A stretch of 13,014 nt of DNA from the NCBI GenBank assembly GCA_036620675.1, contig JAZHEE010000057.1; one strand, given 5' to 3'. The notes under the pieces are model-generated. The model did not search any database. It saw only the letters and a program-made list of their open reading frames with translations, and had not been told where the DNA came from. Made by a program: the position numbers and the translations under genes. The number at the start of each line of letters is the position of its first letter. Within the stretch, counting starts at the first letter, position 1. Shown here in pieces: positions 1 through 6,236 of the stretch. This DNA comes from Jejubacter sp036620675. GTDB taxonomy: Bacteria; Pseudomonadota; Gammaproteobacteria; Enterobacterales; Enterobacteriaceae.

Positions 1-215
1 GGGAGAGGGCTGGCGTGAGGGTGACAGGCAGCTTCGGCGCCCTGTTTCAGAACAAAAGCGGCAGAATATAACGATGCGGTGGCTGTTCCGTTCATTGCCG
101 GGAAACTCCCTCTCCCGTTTCGGGAGAGGGCCGGGGTGAGGGAACAGGCGGCTCCGGCGCCCGGTTTCAGAACAAAAGCGGCAGAATATGATGATGTGGC
201 GGGCTGTTCCGTTCA
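1..215. repeat. Tandem intergenic repeat, two copies of about 94 bp at a 121-bp spacing
   Basis: Two imperfect direct copies lie at 1-94 and 122-215. Both start with GGGAGAGGG, share an identical stretch around AACAAAAGCGGCAGAATAT (51-69 and 171-189) and end with CTGTTCCGTTCA. The first copy starts at the window edge, so the array may extend leftwards. Between the copies lies a perfect hairpin (108-130). The arrangement resembles the short palindromic intergenic repeats common in enterobacteria; I cannot assign it to a named family. No gene is supported here. Confidence 0.8.
108..130. repeat. Perfect 10-bp hairpin, REP-like
   Basis: CCCTCTCCCG (108-117) and CGGGAGAGGG (121-130) are perfect inverse complements around a TTT loop. 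The right arm is also the start of the second copy of the tandem repeat. The sequence at 1-9 matches this right arm, so a partner left arm probably lies just outside the window. There is no T-run on either strand, so it is better read as a REP-like repeat than as a terminator. Confidence 0.75.
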
Positions 216-783
216 CTTTGCGTAATTGCTTCTCTGTTAATCCACAGCAGGTAGAACGGGCCAGGGGGCTCAGTCGCCGCTCCCCTGGCGACCCGGGCTC
301 CCCGGCGGTAAAAAACGCCGCTGACGCGGGCCCCTTCGCTTATCACGCCGGGCTTTTCGGCACGGGCAAGAGTCGCCATCCCAGGCGGCCTTGCCCTGTC
401 GCGACATCCTGTCGCTCCTCCGGCCCTGCGTGAACGCTACGGCGTTTTTTAAGCCGAATATAACCCCCTTGTCGTTTTAGTCTGTTTTTTAAAATGATAT
501 CTGCTCTGATTAATCCGGGCAGAAGATTAAAGGCAGTGACACTCTCCGGCCTGAAAATCGCCGGAGTATTCACGGCGGCCAGGGTCAGCCCGACAGGACG
601 TCGGGCTGAGGGTGTGCGGCACAGGGAGGCGCCGTCACGCCCGACCCGTCCGGCTGGCGGGAATACGCAGGACAAAATTGCCGGGAGCCATTTTGAACAA
701 CGCCGCAGGCGTTGGCCCCGGAGGGGCGAGGCCCAGGGACGGGCCGAGTAATCCCTAAGGGCGATTTTCACGTCGGAAAGCAA
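216..783. repeat. Structured non-coding intergenic element with multiple dyads
   Basis: This stretch has no gene with a credible start, ribosome site and recognisable product, but is full of dyads: GCCAGGGG/CCCCTGGC (260-267 and 282-289); a perfect 12-bp inverted repeat TAAAAAACGCCG/CGGCGTTTTTTA (309-320 and 440-451) enclosing 119 nt; GGGCAAG/CTTGCCC (364-370 and 390-396); CTCCGGC/GCCGGAG (544-550 and 560-566); TCAGCCCGAC/GTCGGGCTGA (585-594 and 600-609); and three consecutive small stems at 698-714, 715-727 and 730-745. The minus strand carries open frames of 70 codons (379-167) and 146 codons (783-343). They overlap each other in different frames, are Arg/Pro-rich and match the dyads. From memory, similar peptides are widely annotated as 'hypothetical proteins' at enterobacterial repeats, which I cannot verify here. 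Confidence 0.6.
585..609. repeat. Perfect 10-bp stem-loop
   Basis: TCAGCCCGAC (585-594) pairs perfectly with GTCGGGCTGA (600-609) around the loop AGGAC. It is part of the larger dyad-rich intergenic element. There is no following T-run, so it is not a standard terminator. Confidence 0.7.
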
Positions 784-815
784 GGTTGTCAGGGGCGGCG
801 TTTGAGCCTCCTGAC

Positions 816-867
816 CCGTTCACCGGTTCCAAAACCGATATAAGAGAAATCACCTTAAGGTGAACGG
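816..867. repeat. Nested dyads: 9-bp inverted repeat overlapping a 12-bp palindrome
   Basis: CCGTTCACC (816-824) is the exact inverse complement of GGTGAACGG (859-867). The right arm overlaps a perfect palindrome CACCTTAAGGTG (851-862). The two pairings compete for GGTG (859-862), so the element could form two mutually exclusive structures if transcribed. I see no gene it would control within the window. Confidence 0.6.
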
Positions 868-967
868 AACCTTCGCCAGCGCGATATATTCCTCCAGAAC
901 ACGGCATAGCCGCAAAAAAAGAACGCCATCCCCCCATCACCCTCAACTCAGCCCACAATGCGCTAAA

Positions 968-1005
968 CAAAAGCCCCCATCCGCACGGCGGTATGGGGGC
1001 TTTTG
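968..1005 (-). terminator. Rho-independent terminator of the MetQ-like gene
   Basis: A perfect 13-bp stem, CAAAAGCCCCCAT (968-980) and ATGGGGGCTTTTG (993-1005), with a 12-nt loop. It lies 17 bp past the stop codon of the lipoprotein gene. Read on the minus strand, the GC-rich stem is followed by TTTTGTTT. The symmetric A/T flanks could also let it stop transcripts arriving from the left on the plus strand. Confidence 0.9.
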
Positions 1006-1022
1006 CAGAAAACGCCAGCCGG

Positions 1023-1820
1023 TTACCAGCCTTTTATCGCGTCCCCTTTGTAGATCTCTTCGGTCTTTTTCACCACTTCGTCGGAACGAAACGCCTCAAC
1101 CAGCTTCGCCAGGCGCGGATCGTCCTTATCTTCTTCCCGCACCACCATCACATTGACGTAAGGCGATGCCTTATCTTCCATAAACAGACCGTCGCGGGAA
1201 GCGGAAAGCCCAACCTGTGAGGCAAAGTTATTGTTAATAATCGATAAATAGACATTTCCGTCGTCCAGGGTACGGGTCAGCTGCGGCGTATCAACCTCCA
1301 CAAATTTCAGGTGCTTCGGGTTGGCAACAATATCCAGCGTAGTTGGCAGAAAACCGACATCCTCTTTGAGCTTAATCAGCCCTTTTGCTTCCAGCAGCAG
1401 CAGGCTACGCCCCAGCGTTGTGGCTTCATTAGAAATAGCCACCGTCGCGCCGTCCGGCAACCCGGACAGATTTTTCAGTTTCTTCGAATAGGCGGCGATG
1501 GGGTACACGAAAGTGTTAGTCAGAATCGCAAACCTGTAGCCGCGATCCTTCGACTGATCCTCCAGATAGGGAATACTCTGGAAAGCGTTGGCGTCCACAT
1601 CCTTGTTGCGCAAAGCCTCGTTGGGCAACACATAGTCATTAAAAGAAACCACTTCGACATCAAGGTGATATTTTTCATGGGCGACTTTTTTCACCACGTC
1701 CCAGATAGCCTGATCCGGGCCGCTGTTAATCGCCACTTTCACTTTACTGTCATCGTCCGGAGAGCAGGCGGCCAGTAGCAGGCTGGCGCCAGCCAGCAGG
1801 GCGGCTACAATTTTCTTCAT
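1023..1820 (-). CDS. MetQ/NlpA-family lipoprotein, D/L-methionine ABC transporter substrate-binding protein
   Basis: A 265-residue lipoprotein of the MetQ/NlpA (lipoprotein-28) family, which capture methionine in the periplasm and hand it to the MetNI ABC importer. The N-terminus is a lipoprotein signal with lipobox LLAAC and lipidated Cys19; Ser at +2 lacks the Asp inner-membrane retention signal. Family hallmarks include DVDANAFQSIPYLEDQ, the ligand-site region NEATTLGRSLLLL (AxxNLGRALLL-like in NlpA) and SPYVNVMVVREED near the C-terminus. Length is close to E. coli MetQ (271). The ATG is preceded by AAGGAA seven bases upstream. No metN or metI lies on its 3' side, where a terminator and repeats follow, so it is an orphan here and presumably uses a MetNI encoded elsewhere. 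A MetJ-type operator upstream supports a methionine role. I am sure of the family; the exact ligand (L-Met, D-Met or a derivative) is open, so no symbol is given. Confidence 0.93.
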   Translation of the reverse strand: MKKIVAALLAGASLLLAACSPDDDSKVKVAINSGPDQAIWDVVKKVAHEKYHLDVEVVSFNDYVLPNEALRNKDVDANAFQSIPYLEDQSKDRGYRFAILTNTFVYPIAAYSKKLKNLSGLPDGATVAISNEATTLGRSLLLLEAKGLIKLKEDVGFLPTTLDIVANPKHLKFVEVDTPQLTRTLDDGNVYLSIINNNFASQVGLSASRDGLFMEDKASPYVNVMVVREEDKDDPRLAKLVEAFRSDEVVKKTEEIYKGDAIKGW

Positions 1821-1934
1821 CTAAAAATTCCTTTTTATTCACAAGGATAAATAGTAATGATGTCGATCATTGGAGCACACCCTGACAGGATGACGAAATA
1901 TCGTTATTGAATAACCATATATCCATCCAGACGT
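1821..1934 (-). other. 5' untranslated region of the MetQ-like gene
   Basis: The 114-bp gap between the glycosyltransferase stop and the lipoprotein start is AT-richer than its neighbours. It contains a small hairpin, AATGAT/ATCATT (1856-1861 and 1866-1871), a second one, GTTAT/ATAAC (1903-1907 and 1911-1915), and the ribosome site AAGGAA (1828-1833). No strong terminator for the upstream gene is visible, so read-through from the glycosyltransferase is possible. I see no known riboswitch. Confidence 0.45.
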
Positions 1935-1946
1935 CTATTCACACAA
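1918..1946 (-). promoter_or_regulatory. Candidate promoter with embedded MetJ operator for the MetQ-like gene
   Basis: AGACGTCT at 1929-1936 is the exact 8-bp MetJ consensus box. It overlaps the stop codon (TAG, 1937-1935) of the upstream glycosyltransferase gene and lies about 110 bp before the lipoprotein ATG. MetJ normally binds at least two abutting boxes; the neighbour 1921-1928 (GGATGGAT on the minus strand) matches only 4 of 8, so the second half-site is weak. On the minus strand TTGTGT (1941-1946) and GATATA (1918-1923) are 17 bp apart and could be a modest -35/-10 pair with the box in the spacer, a geometry suited to repression by MetJ with S-adenosylmethionine. The box is seen directly; the promoter is tentative. 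Confidence 0.5.
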
Positions 1947-4900
1947 AGCCGCCTCGGGCGCCTTGCTGCGCGCCTGCCACCAGGCCCGCCAGCATCCGGC
2001 AACGATATCCGGATGGAAACGCGCCGCGCTTAGCCGCGCCTGCTGGCGCATTCGGGGCAGTCGTTCAGGATGAGTCAGCACCTCTATCAGCGCCTCGGCC
2101 AGCGCCTGTTCATCGCCATCCGGCACCAGGCGGCCGCATTCAAAATCGGCCAGCAGATCGCGCGGGCCGTATTTAACGTCCATGCTGACCAGCGGCGTCC
2201 CGTAACTCAGCGCCTCCAGCCCAGACTGCGGCATCCCTTCCTGATCGGAACAGAGCACCGCGCAGCAGCTTTCACTATGGGCCTGAGCCACATCACTGGT
2301 GAACCCGTGGATTTTCACCGATTTTTCCAGCCCCAGCTGCGCCACCTGCCGTACCAACCCCTGGCGCAGCGGCCCGACGCCCCAGGTGTGCAATTCGGCG
2401 TCCGGTACCGCCTGCACCACCCGCCGGAATGCTCTTATCAGCAGATCGTGACGTTTTTCTGTCGAATAGCGCGCCATATACAGCACCCGGCGGTTATTCG
2501 CTCCGGGCGCCAGCCGGTTGGGGGCATCCGGCGCCGCGTGCGGCATCGCGCGTAATCGACGCCGATCCGCGCCGTCGCGAACCAGATCGTCGCACTGCTC
2601 CTGAGTCAGCATCAGAATTTGATCGACCGGCGCCTGTGGCCTTAACAAATGCGCATAAGCCTGCTTAAGATTGCCATTAGGCAGCCGGTGGGTACTGTGG
2701 ATAAAGGCCGTCACCGTGGCGTTAAAACGCGCCCGCGGATCGGACAGCACGAAATCGCGCCACGGCAGGTTCTTATCGACAATAAAGTGCCAGCGCACCT
2801 CGGGCGCCAGGGTAGCGTTTAGCGCTGCCGCCAGCCAGGCCGATTCACTAAAGAAACTAACCACGCCGCGCCCGGTCAGGTGCCAGTCGATACGCTCCAG
2901 AACCGCGCGATCGTGACGGGTCTGGTAACGCTTTGTCAGCAGTGCCTGGCTATGGCTATCGACAAAAACCTCCAGCGCCAGGCGCTGCGGGTCGTCCTGA
3001 TGGGCGAACTGCAAACGATACAGGCCATCGTCACTGCGGGTACGGCCCAGCAGAGGCCCGGGCGGAAGCCAGGCCAGCGCGGAAAGCTCACCGCGATCGC
3101 GCATCGCCAGCAGCCCCTCGTAGATTGACAATACCCGCACGCTCTGCGGCAACCGACCACTCTCTTTAAGCTGCGCCGCCGTCTGTCCCAGCGCCGGATT
3201 CCACGCCGACGTCATAATGCAGGGCGTTTGCTCCAGCCGCTCCACAAACAGCCTGGCGCGCCGCGTCATCGCGACTTCAATGCCGTTGCCGACATCACGC
3301 AAATTCTCCCCCAGGAACATAACCTGGTTATCGGGCCAGGGAGTCAGCGCTACCGGCTGGCGCTGGCTGCGCCGTAGCCAGGCCAGATAAGCGACATAGC
3401 CCGACAGATAGTGCTCCACGTCGTCGATCCGTACCCGATAGCCGTGGTGGCGAATAAAGAAGCTGCCGACAATGCGTCGCGGTCGCCTGAAATACATCGC
3501 CAGTTCCGGCCAGAAGAAGCCGTTCAGCAAATAGCGCGCCCGGCTTTCCAGCGCCCGATTAAATTTAGCAAGGTCGAAGTCCGCCAACAGCCCGCGGTGC
3601 GGTGAATTCGCCAGCCGGGTAAGGGTCTGTTGCGCCGCCATCATCAGTTCCAGCAGCGTGGGATAAGTGGTCACCCGTTCAAGTACGAAATCCAGATGAT
3701 CGCGCACATTGTCCAGCGCAAAGCGGAAGTATTTCTCTTCAGGACAGTAGATCGTCAGCTCATTTATGCAGTAGCCCAGCCAGTGATCGTGGGCGCGCCA
3801 GTGCTCCTGAACGATAAAATGATCCACCGCTTTTTTGACCCGCTCCAGCCAGCGAGAATCGGCGGTCAGGCTGTACAGACGCATCAGCGCAAAAGCCGCT
3901 TCGCCGTCGTAATAGATAATACGTTTAGCCTCTTTCAGCGACAGATCCGGCGCGTTCAGAACGTGAACAAAGCCGCCGCTGTGCGGATCCTGCATAAAGG
4001 CGATGCCTTCCGCCAGCCGGTTCATCTGTTCCAGATAGCGGGTTTCGCCGGTGACTTCGCTGTACTTTGCCAGCGCCAGGATCGCCACGGCGTTAGCGCC
4101 AAGCTTAATTTCATCGCCGACGTCCACGACAAAGTCTGCGCTGCCGCCATCGGGTAGCGGAAAGCTCTGGATCAGGCGCCCGGTTAAATAGTCCAGCGCC
4201 CGGTCAATAGCCGCTTTATGCCCGGGATTGCGCGTCAGCGACCAGCCGTCGATCAGCGCCCAGGTGCTGCTGGCATGGCGCAGAGCGTTATAGGTGCCAA
4301 TACGCCGATCGAAGCAGGGAAACCAGCCGTACTCATACCTGCCTTCCGCCAGCACCTGGCGCGCTAAAAAGTCGCAGCCCTGAGTAATAGCCTGAGGCAG
4401 CGCAGTCTGCTGCCATTGCGCAATTTGTCTGATACCGGAGTTGCGGCCGCTATCCGCTATCTCCCATACCTGACGGCCATCGGTAAACAGGCCGCGGGTG
4501 GTGAAACGCCATAGCGTTTCACCATCGCTTTCTGGCCAGTTTAACGCTTCACCGAAGCGCAGTTCGCTGTAGCGCGCCAGATTACCGGCATTGGGCGTGG
4601 CGACCGGAATCTTGCCATCGTAAAGAATGGCGTTGGCGTTGATTTCCATCTCCAGCAGCGCCCGGGAAAATTGCGCATCGAAACTCAACCCAAAGCGGAA
4701 GTAGTTGCGTTTGGTGCGGGCCAGCTTTTCCTTAAGTTGCCCCCAGCTCAGAGCCTCTATCTTGTTGACTACCTCGACCCGCAGCCAGCAGGGCTGCTGC
4801 TGCGATTTACGCCGCTGCTTCTGTAGCGCCTGCGCCCCCGCCAGCCAGGCTTCAGGGAAGCTTTTCCCCCTGGCCGTCACGACCCGGGCGCGGCTTTCCG

Positions 4901-5003
4901 GCGAGCCCAGGCTAAAAAATAGCGTCCAGCCATCTCCCTGTTTTTCCGGCGCCAGGCTTTGCGCCTGTGGCCAGGCGCACTGTAATAAATGACTTAACGA
5001 CAT
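1935..5003 (-). CDS. Large two-domain glycosyltransferase: helical toroid-like N-part plus GtfA/TarM/SdgB-like GT4 C-part
   Basis: A 1022-residue protein without signal peptide or membrane segment, so probably cytoplasmic. Residues 1-185 are an unassigned alpha/beta region. Residues about 205-545 are repeated amphipathic helices resembling an (alpha/alpha) toroid, as in some glycosidases and epimerases (LGANAVAILALAKYSEVTG at 301, IIYYDGEAAFALMRLY at 362, DHWLGYCINEL at 406). Residues about 555-1020 are a GT-B fold retaining glycosyltransferase of family GT4. Visible hallmarks are the acceptor-side GtfA-like region with FIHSTH (767-772) and LTQEQ (799-803), phosphate-binding R845 and K850 in ARYSTEK, the EX7E pair E922/E930 in EGMPQSGLE, and DVKYGPRDLL (942-951), typical of Gtf/TarM/SdgB enzymes. 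It probably transfers a sugar from a nucleotide-sugar donor to a protein or polymer acceptor. The start is backed by GGGAGGA six bases before the ATG. It follows the adaptor gene by 18 bp, placing it in the secretion operon. The adhesin's SD serines are the suggested acceptor, by inference. Confidence 0.88.
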   Translation of the reverse strand: MSLSHLLQCAWPQAQSLAPEKQGDGWTLFFSLGSPESRARVVTARGKSFPEAWLAGAQALQKQRRKSQQQPCWLRVEVVNKIEALSWGQLKEKLARTKRNYFRFGLSFDAQFSRALLEMEINANAILYDGKIPVATPNAGNLARYSELRFGEALNWPESDGETLWRFTTRGLFTDGRQVWEIADSGRNSGIRQIAQWQQTALPQAITQGCDFLARQVLAEGRYEYGWFPCFDRRIGTYNALRHASSTWALIDGWSLTRNPGHKAAIDRALDYLTGRLIQSFPLPDGGSADFVVDVGDEIKLGANAVAILALAKYSEVTGETRYLEQMNRLAEGIAFMQDPHSGGFVHVLNAPDLSLKEAKRIIYYDGEAAFALMRLYSLTADSRWLERVKKAVDHFIVQEHWRAHDHWLGYCINELTIYCPEEKYFRFALDNVRDHLDFVLERVTTYPTLLELMMAAQQTLTRLANSPHRGLLADFDLAKFNRALESRARYLLNGFFWPELAMYFRRPRRIVGSFFIRHHGYRVRIDDVEHYLSGYVAYLAWLRRSQRQPVALTPWPDNQVMFLGENLRDVGNGIEVAMTRRARLFVERLEQTPCIMTSAWNPALGQTAAQLKESGRLPQSVRVLSIYEGLLAMRDRGELSALAWLPPGPLLGRTRSDDGLYRLQFAHQDDPQRLALEVFVDSHSQALLTKRYQTRHDRAVLERIDWHLTGRGVVSFFSESAWLAAALNATLAPEVRWHFIVDKNLPWRDFVLSDPRARFNATVTAFIHSTHRLPNGNLKQAYAHLLRPQAPVDQILMLTQEQCDDLVRDGADRRRLRAMPHAAPDAPNRLAPGANNRRVLYMARYSTEKRHDLLIRAFRRVVQAVPDAELHTWGVGPLRQGLVRQVAQLGLEKSVKIHGFTSDVAQAHSESCCAVLCSDQEGMPQSGLEALSYGTPLVSMDVKYGPRDLLADFECGRLVPDGDEQALAEALIEVLTHPERLPRMRQQARLSAARFHPDIVAGCWRAWWQARSKAPEAALCE

Positions 5004-5021
5004 TGCCGTCCTCCCGGAAAA

Positions 5022-6236
5022 TTAGCGTTCCCGCAGCGCTTCTTTGGCGCGGTTAAAGGGTTTAATCAGATAATCCAGCACCGTTTTCTCACCGGTTTTG
5101 ATGTCAACGTTGGCGATCATGCCCGGTACGATCGAAAAGCGTTTGCCCGCTTTGTTTTGCAAAAAGTCGTGGTCGGTACGAATGAAGACCCGGTAATAGT
5201 AGATTTCCGGTTTGGCCTCGTCCTGTATGGTGTCTGGCGAAATGCTCTCTACCTGCCCTTCCAGGCCACCGTAGATGGCATAATCATAGGCGGTGATTTT
5301 CACCAGCGCTTTCTGCCCCGGATGAATAAACGCGATATCACGCGGCGACAGACGCGTTTCGATCAACAAACGATCGTCGACCGGCACTATCTCCATCAGT
5401 TCTCCGTTAGGCGGAATCACGCCGCCAATGGTGTTGACTTTAATGTTTTTCACGATACCGCGTACCGGCGAGGTCACCGTCATCCGCCGCAGGGAATCGG
5501 CTCGCCCTTTGATAACTTCCGACAAGGTGCTGGCCTCGGCGTTGGCTTTGGACAGCTCTTCCCGGGCCTGCACCAGATACTGAGAGCGCAAATCCAGCAT
5601 CTTCAGTTGCAGATCGGCCTTCTGGCGCTGGAGCCGCAGGGCATCCACATTACTGGCGGCGCCGGTGCTCACCAGACGCTGGGTGATCTCCAGTTCCCGG
5701 CTTACCGACGCCAGCGACGCCTTAATCTGGGTCAGCGAGTCGGCGTACTGGCTACGCCTGGCGTGAAACAACCGGCTCTCTGCGGCGATCAGTTGCGGAG
5801 AATCCTTAAGCGCCTCCGGAAAAGTTAGCGGAAGGTCGTTCACTTCAGCGTACAGACGGGCGCTGGCCGCCAGCGCCGCCCGATAGCGAGCTTCACTCTC
5901 TCCAACGTTGGATTCCGAACGGGTCGGATCCAGCCGGGCAACGATCTGGCCAGCCTGAACCCGCTGCCCCTCTTTCACACCCAGCGCCACCAGAATGCCG
6001 CCGTCCAGCGACTGAATCACCTGTTCGCGGGTACTGGGAATCACCTTTCCGGTTCCGGTGGAGACTTCGTCCAGGGTGCCGAACCACGCCCAGACCAGTA
6101 CCGCCAGCAACAGCAGTGCGATAACCCCAACGATCCGCTGCGAACGGGCCAGGGTGCCGTCATCCAGCTCGCTGTCCGCGCCGGCAAGCAGCGGTAGTGC
6201 CTGTTGCGAAGCCAGTTCAGGCTGACTGTTTTTCAT
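5022..6236 (-). CDS. HlyD/LapC/BapD-like type I secretion membrane fusion protein
   Basis: A 404-residue periplasmic adaptor linking the ABC exporter in the inner membrane to the TolC-like channel. A short cytoplasmic N-terminus (about 1-33) is followed by one membrane segment (34-53, VGVIALLLLAVLVWAWF), then the first half-lipoyl motif (about 68-105, with SLDGGILVALGVKEGQRVQAG), a long helical hairpin (about 110-250), the second half-lipoyl motif with VTSPVRGIVKNIKV, and the beta-barrel region ending in PGMIANVDIKTGEKTVLDYLIKP, a standard HlyD-family C-terminus. Length fits the family. The start overlaps the 3' end of the ABC gene by 20 bp, with GGGAGG (plus-strand CCTCCC at 6242-6247) before the ATG, so translational coupling is likely. 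It is specific to the adhesin by context. Confidence 0.95.
   Translation of the reverse strand: MKNSQPELASQQALPLLAGADSELDDGTLARSQRIVGVIALLLLAVLVWAWFGTLDEVSTGTGKVIPSTREQVIQSLDGGILVALGVKEGQRVQAGQIVARLDPTRSESNVGESEARYRAALAASARLYAEVNDLPLTFPEALKDSPQLIAAESRLFHARRSQYADSLTQIKASLASVSRELEITQRLVSTGAASNVDALRLQRQKADLQLKMLDLRSQYLVQAREELSKANAEASTLSEVIKGRADSLRRMTVTSPVRGIVKNIKVNTIGGVIPPNGELMEIVPVDDRLLIETRLSPRDIAFIHPGQKALVKITAYDYAIYGGLEGQVESISPDTIQDEAKPEIYYYRVFIRTDHDFLQNKAGKRFSIVPGMIANVDIKTGEKTVLDYLIKPFNRAKEALRER

Noticed and set aside
167..379. Minus-strand open frame of 70 codons as a small protein
   Set aside because: It spans repeat and dyad sequence and has no coding evidence. It resembles frequently over-annotated repeat-derived peptides.
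343..783. Minus-strand open frame of 146 codons as a protein gene
   Set aside because: It is Arg/Pro-rich, has no recognised domain or good ribosome site, overlaps another open frame, and its sequence is explained by the hairpin repeats.
1935..5003. Cell-wall teichoic acid glycosyltransferase
   Set aside because: The GT4 part resembles TarM, but nothing here suggests a Gram-positive host. Context points to a protein or other polymer acceptor.
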